63,005 nt of DNA from Gnetum montanum (taxonomy: Eukaryota; Streptophyta; Gnetopsida; Gnetales; Gnetaceae): positions 643,424 to 706,428 of the forward strand of contig MNCI01013900.1 in NCBI GenBank assembly GCA_015680685.1, read 5' to 3'. Both the position numbers and the translations under genes were made by a program. Under the pieces are notes generated by a model. The model saw only the letters and a program-made list of their open reading frames with translations. It was not told the origin of the DNA and searched no databases. Positions 1 to 10,569 of the stretch are shown piece by piece (within the stretch, counting starts at the first letter, position 1; every line of letters begins with the position of its first letter).

Positions 1-1309
1 TTTTTTTTTTTTTAAAAAAACTAAGTGAGAATTCAAAGCACACACCTTAGACAAAATAAATTGGGCAACAAACACTGGTTATGGAACCAAAAGTGTTCCC
101 TCTAACTAAGGCCCTTCTCGCTTTCCATTCTCTTCTTTGTTTTGTCGGAATGGTGGTGGCTCTTTGGAGATGCATCCTTGTTATCCAAGTAGATAGTTTA
201 GCCGAATGCATTGATGTGAACTCACTAGAAGTGGTTGGTTTGAGGCCAGAGTTGGAATGAGATTTGCTAAGTCACATTAATCATGAACTACACAAGGGGC
301 TATACACCACCTTGTTCTTGGGATTCCATTCCATTCTCTTCTCTCCATCCTTTTCTCCATTATCCGCCTCATTGCCAGTTGTATCATTAGTGTATATTTT
401 GGTAGATGCATTGTTTTCTTTTAGGTAAATTCTTGCAGTTAAGACTTTAACTCTTGTTCCAAAGGACATTCCCAGAGCCTACGGACTCTTTGAATGTGGG
501 TTTGTTAGGGCATTAAGGGCATGAGCCTACTTTGGGGAGGACCCACTGACATTCCTATTTGGGGCACCTGTTAACTTCTTTTCCCTAACATTCTTGCAAT
601 TAATTCTATTTTTGTTCATTACCATCTTGACATCCATTTCATCGATGCTATGATTGTCCCTTTCTATCTATCTTTCTTACTCCTTTCCTTTCTCCATTCT
701 AATGCTACCAGAGGTTCGGGATTAGTCATGGGGGTACGGGGCCTGATTTTTTCAATTTTCTCCTAGCCTCGAAATTTTTGATTTTCTTCCTAACCCCTAC
801 ACCTTCGGTAGTCATCATTAATATATCCCCAGATCCCAATCAACCATACCACAACCTAGCCAATGAACTTACACCAAAGCAAGGTATCAATTACATGATG
901 ATTCATTTTCCCTTGCTAATATATGATTGTGTTGTGTGTGCAAATGACGATCATACAACAACAGATTGGATCTGGAGCAAACACTTGGAATGGAGCAGCG
1001 CTATAGCAGCTATGCAAGGAGCAAGATTGATGGCGTGCTTACAGATGGACAACAAAAGTGCAATCTTGGCATTGGCAGCAACAACACTTCTTTCTATCTC
1101 TCTTTTTCTCTCAAGCTGCCAACAAAGGCCTGATGTCATTGTAATAAGGTGTTCACCCTTGTGTCATGAACACCAATTTTTTGTCAAGTTTTGTAATAAT
1201 GATCTTTTCACATGTCATCCCATTAGTTCCATTTTCCTTAATAATTCCATACCTCCTTGATATTATTGTAAGGAACTCGAGGACGAGTTTTCATTCAGTC
1301 ATGGGGGTA
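1..1309 (+). mobile_element. 3' internal end of an upstream Ty3/gypsy element
   Basis: This non-coding stretch matches the 3' internal region of the neighbouring gypsy element: 15-600 resembles 8410-8995, including the block ctactttggggaggaccca near 530. It ends in a purine-rich tract (1301-1309, atgggggta) directly before an LTR, the expected position of a polypurine tract. A second PPT-like site, tagtcatgggggta, lies at about 725-738. The short open frames here look accidental. Because the LTR to the right is followed by a new gag, this is probably the tail of one element joined head-to-tail to the next. Confidence 0.7.
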
Positions 1310-2337
1310 TGATGAGATGCAATATCGCATGAGCCATGATATCGCATCCCATGCGATATTGCATACGCGATATCACGTCGTCCCCTGCGATATCGCATAT
1401 GCGATATCGTGGTCCGTCACCAAATCTATAAATAAGAGGCGGCACTCCCCTCATTTCCCATCCTAGCTAGAAGTAGCGAAGCTCTGGCAGTTTGATCACT
1501 CTAGAGAGAGATTAATTTTCCATGTGCCCACAGTAGGAGTCCTAGAGTGAACGGATCTTTATTCGAGCAACATTGTACTTGAACACAAGTTGTATATGGC
1601 AATGAAGACGAACTTGATTGGATAGACCTTGCAGTGCATGGATAGGATTTTATTTATTATTATTTATTACTTTTCTAGAATGCGGTATGAGTATGACTTG
1701 ATTACGAGCATCTAAGGATGTGTACAGCTAGTCAAGGAATCGGCTGCTCGTCACATGCGGTAGGAGTACGACTTGATTACGAGCATTGTGACTACTTGGT
1801 AACCCAGTGGCATATTCCAGGATCTACGCTTGGTAATCCCAGTGGTAGTCCCAGATGTGTATAGTTAGTCAAGGAATCAGTTGCTCATCGCACTTAGGCT
1901 AGATAGGTTCTCTCAACCCTTTCCTCCTAGTTAAGTGCCTTAGTACGACCACTTCGAGCACGTGCGTTACGTGTGGTGATCCCAGTAACGATTAGCGTTT
2001 GGTAGCCACAATTGCATAGTTCAAGGTGTGTACGGTAAGTGGGAACGGATGCTGACGCTAGTTAATTTAGACTTAGTCCTTAGTTAGAGTTAGTTAGTTT
2101 CTCAACCCTTTATCTTATAGCATAGGAGAAAAACTAGAAAAGACCATAAAAATCATATACCTTGGACTTACTTAACCATACACCGTGACAACAACAAGTA
2201 AGTTTGGGAAGACAACGAATGATTAACCCCAAGTGTTCCATGGGGTGTTTAGGCATTTAGTCTGCGGAGTTCAACTAGATCGCGCGTGCTACACTTGTTT
2301 CGTATGGTTGAGTGTAGGGGTACCTCGCCACTCATTA
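1310..2337 (+). repeat. LTR of Athila-like gypsy element
   Basis: The LTR begins TGATGAG directly after the PPT and ends CTCATTA, a one-base change from the CTCATCA seen in other copies, so the termini form a short inverted repeat. It is 1,028 bp long. A palindrome array and TATA box lie in its first 130 bp. The last ~300 bp match, in reverse complement, the left ends of the LTRs at 9001, 27284 and 54061. gag coding starts about 90 bp downstream. The first bases after the LTR are not a recognisable standard plant tRNA primer site. Confidence 0.8.
1318..1434 (+). promoter_or_regulatory. U3 palindrome array and TATA box
   Basis: About five copies of a palindromic motif close to gcgatatcgc lie at 1318-1412 and are followed 15 bp later by TATAAATA (1427-1434). 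This is the expected U3 enhancer/promoter layout. The same arrangement occurs in the other LTRs of the family, with drifting motif sequence. Confidence 0.7.
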
Positions 2338-2399
2338 GGCCTCAATGAGCCTCTACTTACTACCTGAAGTATGCTTAATATCATAGAGGTAGTAAGAAT

Positions 2400-3800
2400 T
2401 CCAACAAGTCATGTGAAGGATAGTCAGATCAAAAGGTTAGACATGAACAATATTCCTCAATTTGAAGGAGGATATAACTCTGATCTGTAGAATCATCTCC
2501 AAGCTTTCCAAGATGCATGTGCCTTGTAGAACATAGAGAATGAGTGGCAAAAACTTAAGTTGTCTCCCAGGACATTCATCAAAGACGTAGAGAACTAGCA
2601 TCGGTCCCTAGAGTCAGAATCTATTAGATAATGGAGTACCATGCTTGAGTTGTTCAATAATAAATATCAAACATACTCCAAAGTGTTCAACTTGAGAAGG
2701 AAAATCCAAGGATGGAAACAAGGAACACATGAACCCTTGTATGCCACCATTGGCTAATACTATTTCTTGATGCACAAATGTCTTGGCTATGATTATTCTC
2801 AACTGGATCAACTTCGCCACATAGTAGATAAGCTTCGATTAGAAATAAGGAGAACCCTTCCCTTGGTGTCTATGCCTAATGGCCACTGTCAGAATTAAGT
2901 GCTCATTAGAGTTAATCAAGTAGGTAGCCAAAGAGGAGGGAAAATTAAGAAAAAGGGAAAGTGTAGAAGAGTACAACTGTGATCCTTCCATTCGCAAGAG
3001 GGAGGTTCGATTCTGTGATAGTGAGGACAAGTCTGCATCTGATGAAGTGGTGAATAGAAAAACCTTGCCACTCCAAAAATTTCAATTTAAACTTACAGCC
3101 AAGGTTGATCAGTTACGAGACTTCATGAATAGCATATTTCAAGCTATCCTCAAAATTATTGAAGAGTCCAAAGAACAAGGTAGTGATCGTGAGTGTAGGA
3201 GGTGCAAGCAAGTTGAATGTGCCTATCACAAAGGTAAGGGCAAGATTGTTGTCATAGAAGAAGTTGCAGATAGTGAATTAGATGATGATCATGGATATGA
3301 TGTTTATCAGTATGAACATCCTAAGGGATGTTGCCCTATTGTGTCACATTTACAGGAGTCTGGGATGTATGCCTTAAATCCACAACTTACACAAAGGCAA
3401 ACATCTAGAAGATTACCTTATCATTAAGGTAATTTCAGGTAGTTTCACCAACAACAACAATATTATCCAAGTGGAGCTCCATTGCAACCATATGAGCAAT
3501 ATCAAAAGTGGCAACAACCAAAATCATGGACGCTAGCATCACCAAGGCAACAATACCCCTATCGACAACCTGATGCTTACCATTACTACGTTCAACAACC
3601 ATTGTTTCCATGTGACTCCTCCAGTCACATCTCTACTTTCCAGCCTCATTACCACCCTTTCGATTATTATCAAGCCCATTCTTCACATGAAAGAAGGGAT
3701 GCCACCTCTTACTCTTATCCTCCTACTGTCCCTGCACATGCTCCTCCTCCACCTACATAGCTACCACTTGCTCCACCTATGTAGGGTGAACTACTAGCTT
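2400..3800 (+). pseudogene. gypsy gag (capsid/nucleocapsid), degenerate
   Basis: The frame opens about 90 bp after the LTR with a gag-like start (around NIPQFEGGY, then LQAFQDAC). It has several in-frame stops, for instance TAG where tryptophan or glutamine is expected. The clearest open part (3047-3427) has the Cys/His-rich stretch CRRCKQVECAYHKGKGK and then YEHPKGCCPIV. A related YDHPKGQCPSL occurs in the minus-strand gag near 16.1 kb, which shows the two elements share a gag family. A Gln/Tyr/Pro-rich tail follows (3482-3760). The role would be to package element RNA into cytoplasmic particles. It is not functional as it stands. Confidence 0.75.
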
Positions 3801-3989
3801 AACCACAACAACACAATGCTACAAGGGTTGTTCACTTACAACCGATTCATCAATCAGATGGATCAAATACTCGATTAAAGAAAACACCTTTCTTTCGACC
3901 TTGTAGTCCACCTAAGCCCTCACATACACTCGCAGTTGACAACCTTGCTCCTACATCTTTCTCTGTACCAAATACCTTTGAGTCCCCTT

Positions 3990-4460
3990 CAAACCAAACT
4001 TTGCCTAGGATCCATACTGTATCTGATTGGATCTATGTTGGAAACCTTCCTAAGAAATTAGCCAATCTTGAAAGTCTAATTTATTTGCAGATCACTATGA
4101 ATGAAGAGTGCAAGGCTCTTCTTGATTTAGGTTCTAGTGTTAATTTGATTTCTCAAGAGATGTACATTGCCTGGAACCTGCCTGCTCTCACGAAGAGCAA
4201 CATAAGATTAGAATTAGCAAACTAGTCCATCACTATTTCATTGGGACTAGTAGAAGACTTTATGACCATTTTTTGTGGGTGGTCTTATCCTATTGATTTC
4301 TTAGTAATGAAAGTGGAGAATTGCAAAGGGGATCTTCCAATCATCATGGGAAGGGCATGACTAAGCATTGTTGATGCAAGAATGGGCATAAGAGATCTTT
4401 CCCTAAAAATATTTAAAGAAAATGCATTTGGAAAGATCAAGAAGAAGAGAGTTCCATGAA
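3990..4460 (+). pseudogene. retroviral-type aspartic protease domain, degenerate
   Basis: The motif ALLDLGSSVNLIS (about 4111-4150) is the aspartic protease active-site signature in the form usual for Athila-type elements. Downstream, LPIIMGRA (about 4337) corresponds to the second conserved protease motif ILGRP. The upstream frame 4001-4225 is open, after which a TAG interrupts. The domain would cleave Gag and Gag-Pol in the particle. It follows gag and precedes RT in the normal gypsy order. Confidence 0.75.
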
Positions 4461-4989
4461 TCGCATACAACAATACAGGGTGTAATTATGTGTAGAAACT
4501 AGGTCATAAAACAAGCATCTATCTTTGCATGTAGGTAGTATGCACTGAAAGTAGAAATTCAAAATTGTCTATACGCAATAGCTACAAAATAGGAGGGCAC
4601 CTAGTGGCTGATTGCTAATTTTGAAAGCAACACATTATGCATGGAACAAACTAAGAGCTTGACATGTGCATATGTCACAAGTATGGATGAACTCAAGTAG
4701 GTTCATCACCAACTCTTTGAGGATACAAATGATGATACTCACTTGGGAGTGTTGAAAATTCTTGAAAAATCTAAACAATAGCCCCTCAAACTAAAAATGC
4801 TACCAGTCAGAATGGAATATGTGTTTTTGAAAAATGGGAAGTTGGTTATAATTAATGCAAATCTTGCTCTAGAGCAGAAAAAGATGTTGTTGAATATAGT
4901 TGAAAAATGGTCAACAGCTTTTGCTTGGTCACATCCTGAACTCACAGGGATTGATCCTAGGATATGCTAGCATCACATCTACACTGATC

Positions 4990-5830
4990 TGGCCATGAAG
5001 CCAAAAAGACATGCAAAAATGCAATTGAACCCTAAACTGAAGTAGATCGTCAAGGAGGAAATCAAAAAACTCCTCAAGGTGGGGTTCATTTATCCCATTG
5101 GTCAGATAGTGAGTGGATTAGTCCACTTATAATTGTGCCAAAGAAAGGTGGCAAGTGGCAGGTCTGTATCAATTTTTGACTATTAAATATGACAACATTC
5201 AAGGACCATTTCTCGTTGCCATTTGTTGGCTAGGTGCTCGACACAATATTTGGGAATTACCATTACAGTTTTCTAGATGGTTATAGTGGCTATAAGTAAA
5301 TTCAAATTGCACTAGAAGACCAAGCAAAAATAACATTCACGAGTCCCTAGGTAACTTTTGCATGTTGTAAGATGTCATTTGATCTATGAAATAATCCTGC
5401 CACATTCCAACACTTGGTTCTGAGCATTTTTGAATAGCAGATTGGTGGTGGTGTGGAAGTCTTCATGAATGACTTCTCCACTTATGGAGCTACATTTGAG
5501 CAAGTCTTGGATCACCTTGTGCAAGTATTGAAATGATGTGTTGAAACCAACTTGTGGCTCAATTGGTAGAAAATTCACTTAATGGTCCAGGAGGGCATTG
5601 TATTGGGACAAAGAATATCATAAATAGGAATTGAGGTAGACCTTGAGAAAATAAGGGTTATCCAAAGAATAACCTGCCAACCAAAAACTGTAAAAGATGT
5701 TCAATCATTTCTTGGACATATTAGCTACTATCAGCGATTCATAGAGAATTTCTCTAAGATTGCAGAACTGTTGGTGGCACTAACAAAGAAATATGTTCCC
5801 TTTATCTAGACCACAGAATGTGAAAAAGCA
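4990..5830 (+). pseudogene. gypsy reverse transcriptase domain, degenerate
   Basis: Recognisable blocks in order are IIVPKKGGKWQVCINF (about 5130), SFLDGYSGY (about 5270), KMSFDL (about 5370) and FMNDFSTYG (about 5465), the last being the catalytic box normally read FMDD or YVDD. FLGHISYYQRFI (about 5711) marks the end of the thumb region. An in-frame TGA at 5177-5179 sits where arginine is expected (FRxLN), which fits a CGA to TGA change. The second catalytic-box aspartate pair is altered to ND. Multiple other stops show this copy is dead. Confidence 0.85.
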
Positions 5831-5889
5831 TTCCAATAATTGAAATAGAAACTTGTAGAAACTCCAATTCTACAAGCACTTGACTAGTC

Positions 5890-6290
5890 AAGGCCATTTC
5901 AAATCATGAAAGATGCATCAAATTATGCATTGGGAGCTATGCTTATGCAGTCAAATGACAAAAAACATCCATACTACATCCACTATGCTAGTCGAAGCAT
6001 TGTGAATGCACAACTAAACTACACCATTGTAGAAAAGGAATTAATGGTGGTGGTGTTTGCTTTAGAGAATTTTAGACATTATGTGCTTGGATATAAGGTA
6101 TTTGTGCACATAGACCATAGTGCCATCAACTTCCTAATGAACAAGCCAATGGTGAGTCCCCATGTTATACGATGGTTGGTGATCTTCTAGGAATTCAATC
6201 TTACAATGGTAGATCAAAAGGGCACTGAGAATGTGATCGCTGATCACTTGTCTTGGTTGCAATGGGACAACAAATAGGAAGAAGATCCAT
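5890..6290 (+). pseudogene. gypsy RNase H domain
   Basis: An open stretch at 5906-6190 reads MKDASNYALGAMLMQ, then HYASRSIVNAQLNY, EKELMVVVFALENFR and HIDHSAINFLM. This is the Ty3/gypsy RNase H consensus with its Asp, Glu and second Asp catalytic positions visible. A stop follows, and the frame resumes with GTENVIADHLSWLQ (about 6222), the usual tether motif just before integrase. It would degrade the RNA strand during reverse transcription. Confidence 0.85.
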
Positions 6291-6459
6291 TATTTGATAT
6301 GTTTCCTAATGAACTCCTCTTTACTGGGGTTATAATTGAACAACTACCTAATGAGCCTAAATGGTATGATGGCATTCTCACCTATCTTCTCACTCAGGAG
6401 ATGCCACAAGGATTGGACCACTAGATCAAATAGCAGTTTCTTCACTAGGTAAAACACTT

Positions 6460-7610
6460 CATGGAAATCAACGGACACCTCTATAAGGTATGCATGAATG
6501 ACTTTGTTTCTTGGTGTGTCCTTGATGCTGATCAATTGTGCATTCTCCAAGATACTGATGAAGGTCCTTGTAAAGGACACTATGCTGGAAGATGCACAAC
6601 CATTAAAATCTTGATGGCAGGGTGTTATTGGTCAACAATCTTCAAGGATGCTCACCATTACGTTTGCTCTTGTGATTGATGCCAACAAGATGATGGAATG
6701 ATTGCTCGAATGAAGGAACCTCAATAATGGATTCAATCATTAGAACCCTTCGACATCTAGGGTATTGATTTCATGGGTTCCATCATACCCATGTCAAATG
6801 GAAAGGCATACATCATAGTCACTATTGACTATTATACAAAATGGGCAAAAGTAGGAGCCGTCATTGATTGTACATCTTCTATAGATGATTAGTTTATACA
6901 ACAAAAATGTTGTAAATAGGTTTGGTGTGCCACTTGCATTAATTTTTGATAATGGAACTCACTTTACATGCACTACTTTTTAGAAACTCATGCAATACTT
7001 GGGGGTTGAACATAAACTCACAACATCCTACCACCCCCAAGCTAATGGTCAAGTTGAGGTTACCAATAGGGAAATCACAAGGATACTAACACAAAATATT
7101 AGCAAGTATAGGAAAGATTGGAGCACAAAACTCAACGATGCCCTTTGAACCTATCGCTCAACATGGAAACTTTCTATAGGCTATTCTCCCTATGAGCTTG
7201 TGTATGGAAAATTACCAACACTTCCTATTCAATCTGAGCTCCGTACACTTTTAACAGCTTGTGATGTCTACCTTCACTTAAGTCTAGCCCAAAAAGAGAG
7301 ACTAATGAATCTCAACCTGCTAGATGAAAATTGATTGGTAGCCCTATCATTTAATGAGTTGCACAAGGCCCATAACAAAAAGGTATCATGACCTAAAAAT
7401 TAGAAAAGTTAAATTTCAACTAGGAGATAAGGTTTTCTACTAGAACCCCACACATGTACCTCAATGAACTAAGTTTCAAACATTGTGGGAAGGACCTTAC
7501 ATTATTTACAAGACTTTTCCTTCTAGGGCCATGATGATCTACAAGCCTCAAAGCCCAAACAAGAGACAGCTGGTTAACATTTAACAAATTAAACCTTTCC
7601 ATGAGCATAA
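6460..7610 (+). pseudogene. gypsy integrase, degenerate
   Basis: The HHCC zinc-binding region is at about 6560-6690 (GHYAGRCTTIKI, then VCSCDxCQQ). The DDE core is visible as GIDFMGSI (first Asp, about 6767), FDNGTHFTC (second Asp, about 6947) and NGQVEVTNREI (Glu, about 7044), with frameshifts between them. The C-terminal end is near 7610. No chromodomain is recognisable, which fits a non-chromoviral Athila/Tat-type element. In life it would insert cDNA into the genome. Confidence 0.8.
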
Positions 7611-8995
7611 GCCATCCAATACAACAAATGCCTCATCAGATGAACAACCATGCTAAATATTTCGAATCTCTTCCTTTCAACTTAGTGATGAGAGAGATGG
7701 CCAACCATGCTAATCATATAAGGGGCTTATTAGTTTTTCAACTTTTTGTTTTACACATTTTTTGTTTTACACATTCTTTATTTTACATCTTTTTTTTCAT
7801 GATTATTAATCTTTTCTAATTTTTGTCTTACACCATCATTAGTACATTTGCTATTTCTTGAACATTTAATACTTTCTTTTATATTTTCTTTTGTTTGGTG
7901 TGATATTCTAACTTTGTGTTAATAAGTGCTAGGTACATTATTAATACGTTGATTGATAGCGGTATGTACTACTTTTGTTATTTGATTGTTGGTGTTTGGC
8001 TTTGAATTTCATTACAGGTAATTAGAACATGGTTTATTTTTCATGCAATAGGCAGTGAGTCCATAACATTTACCCATCCACAAACTCTATGGTTTTCCTT
8101 GTTTTGGAAATGTGCAGTACCTTTTTCATTAATAAAACTCTAATAAATTTGTGACTTTGGTAGTTTTTGGAATTGGAAAGGATTCAAAGGTTTCAACAGG
8201 GTGTGGCTTCAAGGGGATTTGGGACTCTTTGTGCCTTTTTGTTTGCCTAGGTGCATGTGTGTTTTCATGGACTTCTTACCATTCCATGTCAACCAATAAA
8301 AGGAAGTTGAATAAGTTCTTGCATGGTGTGGTTCTCATCAAAAAAAAAATGATGAGAATTCAAAGCACACCCCTTGGAGAAAATAAATGCATGTGTCTTT
8401 GCATGGTGTGGTTCCCATTTAAAAAAAAGAGAATTTAAAGCACACCCCTTAGACAAAATAAATGGGCTACAAGCACTGGTTATGGGACTCATCCCCTCTA
8501 ACTAAGGCCCTTCCTCACTTCCTACTTCTTCTCTAATAAGGAAGGGTGGTTATTTTGTGGGAGCACTCTTATGTCTCATGGGATGGACTAGTCTTAGAAT
8601 GATGATGCAAAGTCATTGAACGTGGTTGGTTTTGGTCTAGAATAAGGATGGATCCTATCAAGTCATTTAACCCCAAATTTTGCAAGGGGCTTTATGTGAC
8701 CTTAATTATGAACTTCATTTCACTCTTTCTCATCCATCTATGCTTTTCATGTCTCACCTCACTATTAGTTTCATGTTCTTGATTTGATGTCTTGGTTTGA
8801 TATGTTGAAATTCTTAGTTAGTTTCTTCCAGGTTTTCATACTTAACCTTCTGTAACCATTAATCATCCATAGAGCCCATGGACGTTTTGGTTTGAAGTTA
8901 TGCAAGGGCATAAAAGGCCTATGCCTACTTTGGGGAGGACCCACTTGCATATCTTTTGGTCGGGTTAGTTAAGTTCTTTACCCTTAGACACTTTT
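7611..8995 (+). other. non-coding 3' internal region of the gypsy element
   Basis: No credible gene is seen. The stretch at 7730-7880 is T-rich. A 79-bp tandem duplication occupies 8322-8463: a unit starting gcatggtgtggttc with an A-run and caaagcacacccctt is repeated twice. The conserved block ctactttggggaggacccactt lies at about 8923-8945. The region is cut at 9000 by insertion of another element. Confidence 0.6.
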
Positions 8996-9000
8996 ACAAT
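8996..9000. repeat. target-site duplication, left (ACAAT)
   Basis: ACAAT immediately precedes the TGATGAGTGG terminus at 9001. The same five bases follow the CTCATCA terminus at 17965. Five bp is the usual gypsy duplication size. Confidence 0.8.
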
Positions 9001-9862
9001 TGATGAGTGGCGAGGTACCCCTACACTTAACCATACAAATATGCGCATTTCATGCACGATCTAGTCGAACTCCGCAGACAGACTAGTTATGGTATCTAGA
9101 TAGTTATTCTTAGGTCGCAGTTCGCTGTCTTCCCATCTGGACTAGTGTTAGCTTTGTCACGTATGGTTTAGGCCAGAGTGAGGTCTATGATGTGTTCCTA
9201 TACTAATGCTACTCCTAGAGATAATGGAAAATAATATGAACTAAGCTAGGAGAGAGAAAGTGAGAGAGAATCTAACTAGCCTAAGTGCAATGAGCATCCG
9301 TTCCTTAATCATCCGTACACATCTTGGACCTTGTGCATGACTACCACTGGGATTACCAAGCGCATGGCTTAAGTATGTTATTGGGTTACCAAGTAGTCAC
9401 ACTTGAATGCTCGTGATTAAGTCGTATTCATTCTGCGTTTAACAGGAGTTTAGGATGAAGAGATATTAACTAAGAAAGCAGTAAATAACAATTAAATAAA
9501 TAATTAAGCTAAGTGGATGCTGCAATGATGAAGTAATATCGATCTTTATTGTTGGTCATGTGCATGTCCAAGTACATCACACTCGAATAAGGATGCCGTA
9601 CAATTACAATCACCACACTATGGGCATGCACTAGGAGGAAAGGATTGAGAGAAAAATTGATGTACTAAAAACTTAAACCTAATAACTCTAAAAACTCCAA
9701 AAAAGCCCCTACTAAATCTGCCTACTTCTTATTTATAGATGGGGAAGTAGGCTGCGATATCGCCTATGCGATATCGTGTCTAGGCTGTGATATAGCATCC
9801 ACGATATCGCGTACATGATATCATAGGTGTGATATCGCAGCCAACAAATTTATGACTAATCA
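9001..9862 (-). repeat. 3' LTR of the pol-less element
   Basis: The LTR spans 862 bp, from TGATGAGTGGCGAGG to GACTAATCA. It matches the reverse complement of the LTR at 1310-2337 and is nearly identical to 17527-17965 from position 9379 onward. The minus-strand TATA (tatttata, about 9730-9737) and the GATATC array (9750-9842) lie at its U3 end. Confidence 0.8.
9730..9842 (-). promoter_or_regulatory. U3 palindrome array and TATA (minus)
   Basis: Six copies of a gcgatatcgc-like palindrome at 9750-9842 lie upstream, on the minus strand, of a CTATAAATAAG box at about 9729-9739. The layout is the same as in the LTR at 1310. Confidence 0.65.
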
Positions 9863-10454
9863 AAGTCAAATTCTTTTTGTTTATCCCATCAATGACATCC
9901 AATTGTGCACATCTTCACAACATTTTTAGTGAACTTTTCTTTTTATTGTTGTGAGTCCTTAACATCCTCTTCAAATATTTCCTTGTGTTAAACTTTTTCA
10001 AATTTAATGGATTGCTTATCTATTTGACCCTATTTGTTAGCCTTCCCACTAACACTACTCAAGGAACCAATCTACCATAATCACAACCTACCTGAGTGTA
10101 ACCATTGACGAGACAAGGCATTTAATAGTTATATGTTACACATTGCATACTAATTCATGATTATGTTGTGATTGTAGTGGGAAGCATGGACTGGAAGTGG
10201 GACTATCTTCACCAAGGATGATGTAGCAATACCACACAATGAGGACCGTTTATGATCGTTGGATCTTCTCTCTCATTCTTTTGCTACCAGTCGGTGTTGA
10301 ATGTCAATGTTATTCAAGGTGTTGACTTCTCTTATTATGAACACCCAATTTTGTAAAAGTTGTAATTCCATACACTTGGGCACTTAGAGTCTATTGTTTC
10401 ATTTGAGTTAGTTCATATGTAAATCAATAATTCCATACCTACTTATATATTTTG
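9863..10454 (+). repeat. duplicated host-element flank next to the LTR
   Basis: This stretch is almost identical to 17966-18558, the 3' internal region of the plus-strand element that flanks the insertion on its right. It contains no gene. It stands where the polypurine tract and 3' internal end of the minus-strand element should be. It ends at an inverted junction at about 10455. Confidence 0.75.
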
Positions 10455-10569
10455 ATTACACAGTGAATAGGTATGGGATTATTGACTGATGAGAATGGGT
10501 TCATGCCATAGTATGGAATCAGAACAAAATTGAGACACAACACAGAGAATGCAAAAGAAAATCCTACAG

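Noticed and set aside
778-1260. 160-codon plus-strand frame
   Set aside because: It lies in the 3' non-coding end of a gypsy element, with no recognisable domain and low-complexity composition. The equivalent region in other copies is not open.
1318-1412. CRISPR-like or RNA-gene interpretation of the GATATC repeats
   Set aside because: Spacers are irregular and 5-20 bp, and the sequence is a plant LTR with a TATA box following.
2338-2360. Primer-binding site for tRNA-iMet
   Set aside because: The sequence after the LTR (ggcctcaatgagcc) does not match the usual tggtatcagagc, so no tRNA could be assigned.
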